The notes: a model not told the origin generated them from the sequence alone. DNA of 64,000 bases from Streptomyces sp. XY006 (GCF_002237655.1 NZ_NOKT01000030.1:44679-108678), one strand, 5' to 3'. Shown: positions 39,147 to 48,309, counted from the first letter of the stretch. Numbers and translations are program-made.

Positions 39147-40214
39147 ATGAAGGCTCTCGTGCTGTCCGGCGGTGCAGGAACACGGCTGAGGCCGATCACT
39201 CACACGTCGGCCAAGCAACTGGTGCCCGTGGCCAACAAGGCCGTCCTGTTCTACGGGTTGGAGTCGATCGCCGACGCCGGCATCACCGACGTGGGCATGA
39301 TCGTCGGGGACACGGCCGCGGAGATCGAAGAGGCGGTGGGGGACGGGTCGAGGTTCGGCCTGAAGGTCACGTACATCCCCCAGGAGCGGCCCCTCGGGCT
39401 GGCCCACGCGGTGCTGATCGCCCGGGAGTTCCTCGGCGACGACGATTTCGTGATGTACCTCGGAGACAACTTCATCGTCGGCGGCATCACCGGCCTCGTC
39501 GACGAGTTCCGCACCCACCGGCCCGACGCGCAGATCCTCCTGACGCGCGTTGCCGACCCGCGCGCCTTCGGCGTCGCCGAACTGGATCCGTCCGGCCAGG
39601 TGATCGGGCTGGAGGAGAAGCCCGAGGAGCCCAAGAGCGACCTCGCCCTGGTCGGCGTCTACATGTTCACGCCCCTCGTCCACGAGGCGGTCCGCGCCAT
39701 CGAACCGTCCTGGCGCGGCGAACTGGAGATCACCCACGCCATCCAGCACCTCATCGACTCCGGCGCCGACGTGCGCTCCACGGTCATCAAGGGCTACTGG
39801 AAGGACACCGGCAACGTCGGCGACATGCTCGAGGTGAACCGCACGGTCCTCGAAGGCATGGAGCGCCGCATCGACGGCGACGTCGACGAGGCCTCGGAGA
39901 CCATCGGACGGGTCGTCGTCGAGGAGGGCGCCCGGATCGTCAACTCCCGCATCGTCGGCCCCGCCGTCATAGGCGCGGGCACCTTCGTCAGCAACTCCTA
40001 CGTGGGGCCCTTCACCTCCGTCGCGGAGAACTGCCGGATCACCGACAGTGAACTGGAGTTCTCCATCGTGCTGCGGGACTCCTCGATCCAGGGCGTCGGC
40101 CGGATCGAGTCCTCGCTGATCGGCCGGCACGTCGAGGTGACGCCGGCGCCCAGCGTCCCCAGCGCCCACCGATTCGTCCTCGGAGACCACAGCAAGGTGC
40201 AGATCACTTCATGA
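39147..40214 (+). CDS. rmlA: Glucose-1-phosphate thymidylyltransferase, long actinobacterial type
   Basis: Makes dTDP-glucose from dTTP and glucose-1-phosphate, the first step to dTDP-L-rhamnose. 355 aa. The nucleotidyltransferase domain has LSGGAGTRLRPIT, YLGDNF, GLEEKPEEPKSD and GYWKDTGN. A C-terminal left-handed beta-helix (RIVNSRIVGPAVIGAG) makes it the longer form related to antibiotic-pathway StrD rather than the roughly 290-aa RmlA. The promoter appears leaderless. It starts the operon rmlA-rmlB-rmlD-methyltransferase, and its stop lies in a 23-bp tandem duplication. Confidence 0.94.
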   Translation: MKALVLSGGAGTRLRPITHTSAKQLVPVANKAVLFYGLESIADAGITDVGMIVGDTAAEIEEAVGDGSRFGLKVTYIPQERPLGLAHAVLIAREFLGDDDFVMYLGDNFIVGGITGLVDEFRTHRPDAQILLTRVADPRAFGVAELDPSGQVIGLEEKPEEPKSDLALVGVYMFTPLVHEAVRAIEPSWRGELEITHAIQHLIDSGADVRSTVIKGYWKDTGNVGDMLEVNRTVLEGMERRIDGDVDEASETIGRVVVEEGARIVNSRIVGPAVIGAGTFVSNSYVGPFTSVAENCRITDSELEFSIVLRDSSIQGVGRIESSLIGRHVEVTPAPSVPSAHRFVLGDHSKVQITS

Positions 40215-40237
40215 GCAAGGTGCGGATCACTTCATGA
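40192..40237 (+). repeat. 23-bp tandem duplication at the rmlA/rmlB junction
   Basis: GCAAGGTGCAGATCACTTCA plus TGA (40192-40214) is repeated with one change at 40215-40237. The first copy carries the rmlA stop, the second the rmlB start; each copy contains the ATGA string, so the genes probably once overlapped by four bases. Confidence 0.9.
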
Positions 40238-41214
40238 ACCTCCTCGTCACCGGCGCCGCCGGCTTCATCGGCTCCCGCTACGTGCGCGCACTGCTCGCCT
40301 CGGACGCCGCCGACGCGCCGCGCGTCACCGTGCTGGACAAGCTCACCTACGCCGGCACCCTCGACAACCTCGAACTCACCCACCCGCGGCTGGAGTTCGT
40401 GCAGGGCGACATCTGCGACGCCGAACTCGTCGACAAGCTCGTGGCCGACGCCGACCAGGTCGTGCACTTCGCCGCCGAGTCCCACGTGGACCGCTCGATC
40501 ACCGGCGCAGCCGACTTCGTCCGCACCAACGTGCTCGGCACCCAGACGCTGCTGGACGCCGCCCTGCGCCACGGCACCGGCCCGTTCGTGCACGTCTCCA
40601 CCGACGAGGTCTACGGCTCCATCGAGACCGGCTCCTGGCCGGAGACCCACCCGCTGCAGCCGAACTCCCCGTACTCGGCCTCCAAGGCCTCCTCCGACCT
40701 GCTCGCCCTGGCCTACCACCGCACCCACGGCCTGGACGTGCGCGTCACCCGGTGCTCCAACAACTACGGCCCGCACCAGTTCCCCGAGAAGGTCATCCCG
40801 CTGTTCGTCACCAACCTCCTCGACGGACTGAACGTGCCGCTGTACGGCGAGGGCCGCAACGTCCGCGACTGGCTGCACGTCGACGACCACTGCCAGGGCG
40901 TCGACCTCGTGCGCACCAAGGGCCGGCCCGGCGAGGTCTACAACATCGGCGGCGGCACCGAGCTCACCAACAAGGAGCTGACCGGGCTGCTGCTGGAGGC
41001 CTGCGGCGCGGACTGGGACCGCGTGGAGTACGTCGAGGACCGCAAGGGCCACGACCTGCGTTACTCGGTCGACTGGTCCAAGGCCCGCGACGAACTCGGC
41101 TACCGCCCCCGCCACGACTTCACCACCGGGCTCGCCGAGACCGTCGCCTGGTACCGCGACAACCGCGCCTGGTGGGAGCCCCTGAAGCGGCGCGTCGCCC
41201 AGGAGCGGGCATGA
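40234..41214 (+). CDS. rmlB: dTDP-glucose 4,6-dehydratase
   Basis: Converts dTDP-glucose to dTDP-4-keto-6-deoxyglucose using bound NAD+. 326 aa, a typical length. Short-chain dehydrogenase signatures: NLLVTGAAGFIGSRYVR for NAD, HVSTDEVYGSIE with the catalytic Asp-Glu pair, and YSASKASSD with Tyr and Lys. AAGGTG inside the duplicated 23-bp unit serves as ribosome-binding site. The stop overlaps the rmlD start (ATGA). Confidence 0.95.
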   Translation: MNLLVTGAAGFIGSRYVRALLASDAADAPRVTVLDKLTYAGTLDNLELTHPRLEFVQGDICDAELVDKLVADADQVVHFAAESHVDRSITGAADFVRTNVLGTQTLLDAALRHGTGPFVHVSTDEVYGSIETGSWPETHPLQPNSPYSASKASSDLLALAYHRTHGLDVRVTRCSNNYGPHQFPEKVIPLFVTNLLDGLNVPLYGEGRNVRDWLHVDDHCQGVDLVRTKGRPGEVYNIGGGTELTNKELTGLLLEACGADWDRVEYVEDRKGHDLRYSVDWSKARDELGYRPRHDFTTGLAETVAWYRDNRAWWEPLKRRVAQERA

Positions 41215-42098
41215 AGTGGCTGATCACCGGCGCCGGCGGAATGCTCGGGCACGACGTCACCGAGGAGCTCACCCGCCGCGGTGAGACGGTCGTGGCCCTC
41301 GACCGCGCCGCCCTGGACATCACGCGCCCCGACGCCGTCGACGCGGCCGTCCGGGAGCACACCCCCGACCTCGTCGTGAACTGCGCCGCCTACACGGCCG
41401 TCGACGACGCCGAGACCGACGAGGCCCGCGCCCTGGAGATCAACGGCACGGGCCCGCGCCTGCTCGCCCGGGCCTGCGCCGCGCACGACGCCCGGCTGAT
41501 CCACGTCTCCACGGACTACGTCTTCTCCGGCGAGTCCCGCACCGCCCCCTACCCGGAGGACCACCCGGCGGGACCGCGCACCGCCTACGGCCGCACCAAG
41601 CTGGCCGGCGAGCAGGCAGTGCTGGAGGAGCTCCCCGGGGCGAGCGCGGTCGTGCGCACGGCCTGGCTGTACGGGGTGCACGGCGGCAACTTCGTGCGGA
41701 CCATGATCGATCTCGAAGGCCGCCGCGACACCCTCGACGTCGTCGACGACCAGCGCGGGCAGCCCACCTGGAGCGCGGACGTCGCCGAGCGGATCGCCGA
41801 CCTCGGACCCCGGCTCGGCCCGGACGCGCACGGCGTCTTCCACGCCACGAACTCCGGCGAGGCCAGCTGGTACGAGCTGGCCCGCGAGGTGTTCGCCCTC
41901 ATCGGCGCCGACCCCGAGCGGGTGCGCCCCACCAGCAGCGCGGCCTTCCCGCGGCCCGCGCCCCGCCCGGCGTACAGCGCCCTCGCGCACGACCGGTGGC
42001 AGGAGATCGGCCTGCCGCTGGCGCGCGAGTGGCGCTCCGCCCTGCACGAAGCACTGCCCCGCATCCGCAAGGAAGGTCTTCCTCGTGAAACGCCATGA
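41211..42098 (+). CDS. rmlD: dTDP-4-dehydrorhamnose reductase
   Basis: The last step to dTDP-L-rhamnose, reducing the 4-keto group with NAD(P)H. 295 aa. Motifs: WLITGAGGMLGHDVTEEL, NCAAYTAVDDAETDEARA, HVSTDYVFSGE, and the YGRTKLAGE catalytic Tyr-Lys. It is coupled to rmlB by ATGA and overlaps the methyltransferase gene by 14 bases. The epimerase step (rmlC) is encoded on the opposite strand at 43 kb. Confidence 0.94.
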   Translation: MKWLITGAGGMLGHDVTEELTRRGETVVALDRAALDITRPDAVDAAVREHTPDLVVNCAAYTAVDDAETDEARALEINGTGPRLLARACAAHDARLIHVSTDYVFSGESRTAPYPEDHPAGPRTAYGRTKLAGEQAVLEELPGASAVVRTAWLYGVHGGNFVRTMIDLEGRRDTLDVVDDQRGQPTWSADVAERIADLGPRLGPDAHGVFHATNSGEASWYELAREVFALIGADPERVRPTSSAAFPRPAPRPAYSALAHDRWQEIGLPLAREWRSALHEALPRIRKEGLPRETP

Positions 42099-42888
42099 GT
42101 TCCTCCGGGAACTGCACAAGGTCAGCGCCAACCGCAACTACCTGGAGATCGGCGTCAACGACGGGCGCAGCCTGACGCTGTCCCGCGTCCCCAGCATCGC
42201 GATCGACCCCGCCTTCAAGGTGGTCTCGGAGCTGAAGTGCGACGTCCACCTGGTGAAGGCCACCAGCGACGACTTCTTCGCCCGGGACAACCCGCTGCAG
42301 CACCTCAAGGGCGGCCGGCACCCGCTGCGCAACCTGCGCCGGGGCCGCAGCCCGATCGGGTACTGGCGCCGCACCACGCTCGACCTGTCCTTCATCGACG
42401 GCATGCACCTGTTCGAGTTCGCGCTGCGCGACTTCATGAACGTCGAGAAGTACTCGGACTGGTCCAGCGTGATCGTCCTCGACGACATGCTGCCGCGCAG
42501 CATCGACGAGGCGGCCCGCGACCGGCACACCAACGCCTGGACCGGTGACGTCTTCAAGATCACCGAGGTGCTGGCCCGCTACCGCCCGGACCTGGTGACC
42601 ATCCAGGTGGACACCGCGCCCACCGGTCAGCTGGTCGTCTTCGGCGCCGACCCGAAGAACACGGTGCTGCACGACAAGTACGACGAGATCATGGCGGAGT
42701 ACAAGGTCCCGGACCCGCAGAAGGTCCCGGAGGCGATCCTGGAGCGGGCCGGCGCCGTACGCCCCGAGGCGCTCCTGGAAGCCGGCTTCTGGCGCCCGCT
42801 GGCCCAGGCCCGCAACCGCGGTCTGCCGCGCTCCGTGGGCTGGGAGCCCCTGCGCAAGGCCCTGGAGCAGGTCGGCGTCAGCCGCTGA
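42085..42888 (+). CDS. SAM-dependent class I methyltransferase (Methyltransf_24-like)
   Basis: A 267-aa protein from GTG 42085 with GGAAGG upstream. NYLEIGVNDGRSL is a glycine-rich SAM motif and LSFIDGMHLFEFALRDF resembles motif II/III of Methyltransf_24 sugar-linked methyltransferases; SSVIVLDDMLPRS follows. Lying last in the rhamnose operon, it may methylate a sugar or polymer containing rhamnose, as in some cell-wall glycans. That role is inferred from context only. A bidirectional terminator ends the operon. Confidence 0.78.
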   Translation: MKRHEFLRELHKVSANRNYLEIGVNDGRSLTLSRVPSIAIDPAFKVVSELKCDVHLVKATSDDFFARDNPLQHLKGGRHPLRNLRRGRSPIGYWRRTTLDLSFIDGMHLFEFALRDFMNVEKYSDWSSVIVLDDMLPRSIDEAARDRHTNAWTGDVFKITEVLARYRPDLVTIQVDTAPTGQLVVFGADPKNTVLHDKYDEIMAEYKVPDPQKVPEAILERAGAVRPEALLEAGFWRPLAQARNRGLPRSVGWEPLRKALEQVGVSR

Positions 42889-42894
42889 CACACC

Positions 42895-42929
42895 GACGCC
42901 GGCCGCCCCGGAAGGGGGCGGCCGGCGTC
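42895..42929. terminator. Bidirectional hairpin terminator
   Basis: A 15-bp stem (42895-42909 GACGCCGGCCGCCCC with 42915-42929) and a short loop lie between the convergent methyltransferase and rmlC genes. Confidence 0.8.
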
Positions 42930-42947
42930 GTCGTCTCTCCGCGCCCG

Positions 42948-43556
42948 TCAGGCGGATCGCCGGTCGCCGCGCAGCTCCTCGTAGTACGCCAGGCACGCCT
43001 CGTACGAGGGCAGCAGTCCCTGCCGTTCCGCCTCGGCCAGCGTCGGGGCCTGCTCGTCCTTGGGGGACAGCACCGGCGTGATGCCCTCGGGCCACTCGAT
43101 GCCGAGCGCCGGGTCGAGCGGGTGGATGCCGTGTTCGCGTTCCGGGGCGTATCCCGCCGAGCACAGGTACACCACCGTGGCGTCGTCGGTCAGCGCCATG
43201 AAGGCGTGGCCCAGGCCCTCGGCGAGGAAGACCGCGGCACGCGTGTCGTCGTCCAGCCGGACGGCCTCCCACGTCCCGTAGGTGGGGGAGCCGACGCGGA
43301 TGTCGATCACCACGTCCAGGACCGCGCCGCGCACGCACGTGACGTACTTCGCCTGGCTGGGCGGCACGTCGGCGAAGTGCACCCCCCGCAGCACACCCCG
43401 CCGGGAGACCGAGCCGTTGGCCTGGGCCAGCGACAGCTCACGGCCCGTGGCCTCGAAGAACTCCGCGCCCCGGAACCACTCGTGGAAGCTGCCCCGCTCG
43501 TCCGGGAAGACCTTGGGCTCCAGCACCCAGGCGCCTTCTATCCCCAGTGGTCGCAT
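42948..43556 (-). CDS. rmlC: dTDP-4-dehydrorhamnose 3,5-epimerase
   Basis: Double epimerisation at C3 and C5 of the keto-sugar, supplying the substrate of RmlD. 202 aa, cupin fold. Signatures: VFPDERGSFHEWFR, QANGSVSRRGVLRGVHF with the catalytic His, KYVTCVRGAVLDVVIDIR and GLGHAFMAL. It is co-directional with the glycosyltransferase gene, which ends 4 bases upstream of its start. Together with the convergent operon it completes the four-step pathway. Confidence 0.94.
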   Translation of the reverse strand: MRPLGIEGAWVLEPKVFPDERGSFHEWFRGAEFFEATGRELSLAQANGSVSRRGVLRGVHFADVPPSQAKYVTCVRGAVLDVVIDIRVGSPTYGTWEAVRLDDDTRAAVFLAEGLGHAFMALTDDATVVYLCSAGYAPEREHGIHPLDPALGIEWPEGITPVLSPKDEQAPTLAEAERQGLLPSYEACLAYYEELRGDRRSA

Positions 43557-43560
43557 TCCG

Positions 43561-45504
43561 TCACTTTCCTCCGGTCCTGATACGGGACAACACCGAGCGG
43601 CGCGCGGTGCCGAGCACGCGCCGCGCCCGCCGCGCCAGCCGCAGTGCCACTCCGGGCCGCGGCACTTCCACGACCCGCAGCGTGCCGTCGGCGGCGCGCA
43701 GGGCGAACGGCAGGCCCGTGAAGCGCGGCCGTTCGCCGCCCGGGGCCGGGCACAGCGCGACGCGCCAGACGCCGTCCGAGAGCTCCTCGGCGGGCAGGTC
43801 CGCCGCCAGCACGGACCCCGCCGTGTCCGGGGCGGGGGAGAGGACACCGGGCGCGTCGAAGAACCGGCTGGCGGAGACGAGCCGCAGCCGCACCTCCGTC
43901 TCCCCCGGGACGTGCAGCGGAAGAGGGACCTGGAAGCGGCTGCCGGAGACGGTGACGTCCGTCCGCCGTACCGCGCCCAGCCCGAGCCGCTTGCCGCGGG
44001 TGCCGAACTCCAGGGAGAGGTTGCCGTGCGGCTGCGTCCAGTACGGCAGGGCCGTGCGGTCGCCGACGACGCCGGCTCCCGGCGCGGGCCGGTCCTCACG
44101 GGGCGCCGGGCCCAGCCGGCACTCCTTGGTCCAGCCGCCCAGCTTCACCCGGACGAGCGCGTCCCAGACGCCGCCGGCCGGCAGGGCGGCGGGGTCGACG
44201 GTGGCGGTCGCCCGCAGCACCAGCCGTACCTCCTCGCCGTCCCCGGCGGGCACGGTCTCGCGGGTGAACTCGACCGGCTGGAAGTACTGCGCGGCGCTGG
44301 AGCGCTCCCGCAGCAGCAGATCGGCCGTGGCCTGCCCGAAGCGCGCGGCGGTCTCCGAGGCCACCCACCGCACCGCCTCGGTCACGTCCTTCGGCACGTC
44401 GGTCAGCGGCGCCGCCTCGGCGTCGGCCGGGAACACCATCGGCTCGCCCGCGGACACGTACTCGGCGGTGAAACCGATGCCGAGCGAGCCGTCCCGCCAC
44501 TCGACGTGCAGGGGGGTCGCCCGGGGAGCGACGCCCGCCTCCCACTCGGCGAACGCCACCACGTCGTCGTACCGGTCGGCGGCCGTCAGGGCGGCGACGA
44601 CCTGCTGCGTCGGCTGCAGACCGGCCGCCACGCCGGGCCCGAAGCGCTCCACGACCACCTCGTGGATCTCGGCGAACAGCTCCCTGCGGTAGTCGTCCGG
44701 CAGTCTCAGGAACCGCCGGGCGCGCAGCCGCTCCACCATCTCCACCCGCAGCCAGCGGCGGAACAGCCGGTCGCGCACCGGGCCGGGCTCGGTGTACCGC
44801 TCGACGACGTCGAGGGCCTCACGCAGGTTCTTGAAGTAGCCGACGGGGTCGAAGCGTTCGAAACCGGCGTTGGAGCCGTCGTCGCGCCTGAGGTGGTAGT
44901 AGCAGACGTAGTCGCTGAGCACGGAGACGTTCTCCGCGCGCAGATACGCCTCCGCGATGAAGACGTGGTCCTCCAGGCGCCGTCTGCCCTCGGGGAAGCG
45001 CAGCCCGATGCGGTCGAGGAACGCCCGCCGGATCATCTTGTGCGGGGTGAGGCTGTCGATGAGCGGGGCGTTCTCGACGGTGGCGCGGGGGTGGTTGCGG
45101 CGGAACAGCTCCACCGGCACCCCGCGGCCCTTGCCGGCCATCTTGCCCACGATCACGTCGGCGCCGTTGGCGACGCCGTAGTCGTACATCCGCTCCAGGG
45201 CCTCGTCGCCCAGGTAGTCGTCGTTGTCGACGAACATCACGAACTCGCCCCGGGAGGCCTCGATGCCGACGTTGCGGGGCTTGCCCGACCAGCCGGAGTT
45301 CTCCTGGTGGATGACCTTCATCCGGGGGTCCTCGGCAGCGAGCGCGTCCAGCCGGGCCGGGGTCTGGTCGGTCGAGCCGTCGTCGACGAAGATCACCTCG
45401 TACTCGTCGGGAGGCAGCGACTGCCGCTGCAGCGAGGAGATGCAGTCCTCGATGTAGATCCCCGGGTTGTACACGGGGACGATGACGCTGACCTTGACCG
45501 GCAT
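43561..45504 (-). CDS. Family 2 glycosyltransferase with large C-terminal domain
   Basis: A 647-aa protein. The N-terminal GT-A domain (about 1-230) opens with SVIVPVYNPGIYIEDCISSL and has VIFVDDGSTD, the metal-binding DNDD in EFVMFVDNDDYLG, and an acceptor region around RLEDHVFIAEAYL. The rest (about 330-640) is beta-rich (LSLEFGTRGKRLGLGAVRR) and not recognised; similar extensions occur in teichoic-acid-type glycosyltransferases. No membrane helix is evident. Immediately upstream of rmlC, it probably transfers rhamnose or builds an envelope polymer containing it. Confidence 0.85.
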   Translation of the reverse strand: MPVKVSVIVPVYNPGIYIEDCISSLQRQSLPPDEYEVIFVDDGSTDQTPARLDALAAEDPRMKVIHQENSGWSGKPRNVGIEASRGEFVMFVDNDDYLGDEALERMYDYGVANGADVIVGKMAGKGRGVPVELFRRNHPRATVENAPLIDSLTPHKMIRRAFLDRIGLRFPEGRRRLEDHVFIAEAYLRAENVSVLSDYVCYYHLRRDDGSNAGFERFDPVGYFKNLREALDVVERYTEPGPVRDRLFRRWLRVEMVERLRARRFLRLPDDYRRELFAEIHEVVVERFGPGVAAGLQPTQQVVAALTAADRYDDVVAFAEWEAGVAPRATPLHVEWRDGSLGIGFTAEYVSAGEPMVFPADAEAAPLTDVPKDVTEAVRWVASETAARFGQATADLLLRERSSAAQYFQPVEFTRETVPAGDGEEVRLVLRATATVDPAALPAGGVWDALVRVKLGGWTKECRLGPAPREDRPAPGAGVVGDRTALPYWTQPHGNLSLEFGTRGKRLGLGAVRRTDVTVSGSRFQVPLPLHVPGETEVRLRLVSASRFFDAPGVLSPAPDTAGSVLAADLPAEELSDGVWRVALCPAPGGERPRFTGLPFALRAADGTLRVVEVPRPGVALRLARRARRVLGTARRSVLSRIRTGGK

Positions 45505-45673
45505 CGGGTTTCCGGGCCCCTTCGGGTCGCTTGCCGTAGACGTCCTGTTGTACTGCGTGTTGCCCGATGCTAACCCGCTCGGCGAGGCCCCCTCACCTTT
45601 CGAGACCTCGCCGTGATCATCTCGTCCGCAGGCAACTGAGCTGCGGCGTCTGTCTGTTCGCGGTCAAGACCGC

Positions 45674-47704
45674 TCAGTCGGCGACATCCACGCCGTAGCT
45701 CCGGGCCAGGGCCTCCAGCCCTCGGTCGTACCCCTGCCCCACGGTGCGCAGGCGCCACAGCGGGCCGCGGCGGTAGAGCTCGGCGAGCAGCAGGGTGCGC
45801 TCGGTGGTCGCGGCGTCCAGCGTGGCCTGGACCAGGGGTGCGGCGCTGGGGCCGGGGCCGGAGCTGATGTGGATCGCGCCGACGTCACCGAAGGTGGGTG
45901 AGCCGTCGATGGCGGCGGCGACCACGACCTTGCGGGCCGAGGGCGGCAGTGCGGCGAGATCGACGCCGATCGTCTGCTCGGTCGGCCCGTCGCTGTGCAG
46001 CCGCACCGTCCCGCCCGGGTTCTCCGGCGCGCCGTAGAAGACGAAGTCCTCGTCGAAGCAGACCTGTTCGTCGTCGTCGACGACGAACGCGACCACGTCG
46101 ATCTCGCACGACGTCTGCTGCGCCCAGCTCGCCGTGACGGTCCAGGGGGCCGCGGGCACGGACCCGCACGGCTGCGGCAGGTCGACGACGCCGCCGCGCG
46201 GCAGGACCAACGGTGCCGACGGCGTGCCGCCCTGCCGGGGGAGCGGGGCGATGGCCGGGGCGTCGAGCCAGGCGGCGCCGTGCGTGGGGAACGCGAGGGC
46301 GGTGATCCGCTTCATCCGGCGGTCCCGCTCGCCGCCGGCCAGGAGCACGACGTCGGTGACGCTGGCGGACAGATTGATCGCCGCTGCCCCGCCGAGCTCG
46401 ACGACCCGGCCACGGGCCGCGACGGCTTCGGGATGCGTACCCCCCAGCACCAGGACGCGCCGTCCGGCCAGGGGACGGTCCCCGGTGACCGGGCGCACCG
46501 GGGGCACCGGGCGCGGCGGCGTGGCCGGTGCCGGTGCCGGCTCCGCGGAACCGGGGGGAGTGGAGACCGCGGGCTCCGGGTCGGGCTGCGCGGGGCCGGG
46601 CGGAGCGGGGATCGCGGGCTTCGGGTCGGGTCGCGCGGGGTCGGTGACGGCGGGTACCGGGCCGGGCTGTGCGGGGTCGGGCGGAGCGGGGATCGCGGGC
46701 TTCGGGTCGGGGTGCTGCGCGGGGGCGGTGGTGGAGGGCGTCGCGGGTGAGGGGATCGCCGCATCGGAGGGTCGGGTGCGCTCATGCGGTGTCCCCGGCC
46801 GTACGTCCGCCAGCAGCCTGACGAACGTGGGCTCGTCGAGCACCGGCACGCCCTCGGCCAGGGCGCGCCGGGCCTTGCCGGAGCCGGACGAGGCGTCGTT
46901 GGTGACGAGCGCGCTGGTGTGCCGGCTGACGGACGTCATGACGTTCAGCCCGGCCTCGACGGCCTGCCGCTCCAGTTCTGCGCGTGCCCTGAGCGTCTCG
47001 CCGGTGAGCGCGACCTTCATGCCCTGCACCAGCGGCCCGCCCGGCTCCAGCCGGCCCGGATTCCGGTAAGCGCACGGCGTCTTGGGCGTCCGGGGAGCGA
47101 ACCGGGGGTCCTGGCGGGGCGGGCAGGACACGAACGGCAACGGCAGATCCAGGCGCGCCGCCTCCCGCAGCGAGGCGCGCAGCACGCCCGCCAGGACGCG
47201 GGTGTCGTCGAGCGCGTCATGGGCCTTGACCTGCCGGACGCCGTAGTGGGCGGCGAGCGTGCCCAGTCTGAGGTCCTCGGTTGGCGGATCGACCCGCCGG
47301 TTCAGCGCGAGCGTGCACAGGCGTCGCGCCACCGGCAGCACGGCACCGGCCCGGGCGAACTCGTGGGCCAGGAAGTCGTAGTCGAACTGGGCGTTGTGCG
47401 CGACGAGCACCCGGTCCCGCAGCATCCCCGCGAGCCGCGGCGCGACCCGGTCGAAGACCGGCGCACCGCGCAGCCTCTCGGACGTCAGCCCGTGGACGTG
47501 CACCGGCCCCGGATCGCAGCCGGGGTCGAGGAGCGTCGAGAACTCGTCCGTCTGCTCCCCGTCCGGGCCCAGGACCACCACGGCCAGGGACAGCACCCGG
47601 TCCCGGCGGGCGACCAGCCCGGACGTCTCCACGTCGACCACCGCCCAGTCGTGGGGGTAGTCGCGCAGGCCGGACGCATCGAAGGCAGGGGAGAGGAGAG
47701 ACAT
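45674..47704 (-). CDS. DnaQ exonuclease-BRCT-BRCT-TerD fusion protein
   Basis: A 676-aa multidomain protein. An RNase T/DnaQ 3'-5' exonuclease (about 15-185) has VVDVETSG, AHNAQFDYDFLAHEF and HDALDDTR, the acid/His set of DEDDh enzymes. A BRCT-like domain follows (VQGMKVALTGETLRARAELERQ, about 225-295), then a Pro-rich linker with repeated PDPKPAIPAPP, a second BRCT-like segment (LAGRRVLVLGGTHPEAV) and a C-terminal TerD-like calcium-binding domain (about 495-676; VDVVAFVVDDDEQV-type strand, DEDFVFYGAPENPGG). TerD domains accompany tellurite and DNA-damage stress; nuclease plus TerD suggests a stress-linked nucleic-acid function. Confidence 0.88.
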   Translation of the reverse strand: MSLLSPAFDASGLRDYPHDWAVVDVETSGLVARRDRVLSLAVVVLGPDGEQTDEFSTLLDPGCDPGPVHVHGLTSERLRGAPVFDRVAPRLAGMLRDRVLVAHNAQFDYDFLAHEFARAGAVLPVARRLCTLALNRRVDPPTEDLRLGTLAAHYGVRQVKAHDALDDTRVLAGVLRASLREAARLDLPLPFVSCPPRQDPRFAPRTPKTPCAYRNPGRLEPGGPLVQGMKVALTGETLRARAELERQAVEAGLNVMTSVSRHTSALVTNDASSGSGKARRALAEGVPVLDEPTFVRLLADVRPGTPHERTRPSDAAIPSPATPSTTAPAQHPDPKPAIPAPPDPAQPGPVPAVTDPARPDPKPAIPAPPGPAQPDPEPAVSTPPGSAEPAPAPATPPRPVPPVRPVTGDRPLAGRRVLVLGGTHPEAVAARGRVVELGGAAAINLSASVTDVVLLAGGERDRRMKRITALAFPTHGAAWLDAPAIAPLPRQGGTPSAPLVLPRGGVVDLPQPCGSVPAAPWTVTASWAQQTSCEIDVVAFVVDDDEQVCFDEDFVFYGAPENPGGTVRLHSDGPTEQTIGVDLAALPPSARKVVVAAAIDGSPTFGDVGAIHISSGPGPSAAPLVQATLDAATTERTLLLAELYRRGPLWRLRTVGQGYDRGLEALARSYGVDVAD

Positions 47705-47787
47705 GGAGGAAGGATGGAGGGATCTTCACCAGTCCTTCAACCTGGATGCCGATTCATCCGCATAAGTAGATATTGCACGGCACCCTC

Positions 47788-47793
47788 TAGAGT
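47788..47793 (+). promoter_or_regulatory. -10 element TAGAGT of a probable leaderless transcript
   Basis: TAGAGT lies inside CTCTAGAGT (47785-47793), 6 bases before GTG 47800. The same 9-mer precedes the TetR gene at 48423-48431 by a similar distance. Confidence 0.5.
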
Positions 47794-47799
47794 GAGGAC

Positions 47800-48309
47800 G
47801 TGCGCCTGCTCCTGATGTCCGACACCCACCTGCCCAAGCGTGCCAAGAGCCTGCCCGCCCCCCTGCTCGCCGAACTCCCGCACGCCGACGTCGTCTTCCA
47901 CGCCGGGGACTGGGTCGACACGGACACCCTCGATCTGCTGGAGGCCCGCTGCCGCCGGCTCGTCGGGGTGTACGGCAACAACGACGGGCCGGAGCTGCGC
48001 GCGCGGCTGCCGGAGGTGGCGTACGCGGAACTGGGAGGGGTGCGGTTCGGCGTGGTCCACGAGACGGGCGCCAAACAGGGCAGGGAACAGCGGTGCGCCG
48101 CCCGCTTCCCCGACCTGGACGTGCTGGTTTTCGGCCACAGCCACATCCCCTGGGACAGCACGGCCCCGACCGGCCTGCGTCTGCTCAACCCGGGTTCCCC
48201 GACCGACCGTCGCCGTCAGCCGCACTGCACGTACATGACCGCCACGGTCGCCGACGGGCTCCTGACGGACGTGGAACTGCACCGCCTGCCGCCCCGCACC
48301 CCACGCTGA
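47800..48309 (+). CDS. YfcE/MJ0936-type metallophosphoesterase
   Basis: A 169-aa calcineurin-like phosphodiesterase. Metal ligands are in order: LLMSDTHLPK (Asp, His), VFHAGDWVD (Asp), VYGNNDGPELR (Asn, Asp), VVHETG (His) and VFGHSHIPW (His-x-His). The full set indicates an active phosphodiesterase of unknown substrate. GTG 47800 has only weak GAGG upstream, but a TAGAGT -10 six bases away suggests a leaderless mRNA. It is divergent from the exonuclease-TerD fusion. Confidence 0.92.
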   Translation: MRLLLMSDTHLPKRAKSLPAPLLAELPHADVVFHAGDWVDTDTLDLLEARCRRLVGVYGNNDGPELRARLPEVAYAELGGVRFGVVHETGAKQGREQRCAARFPDLDVLVFGHSHIPWDSTAPTGLRLLNPGSPTDRRRQPHCTYMTATVADGLLTDVELHRLPPRTPR

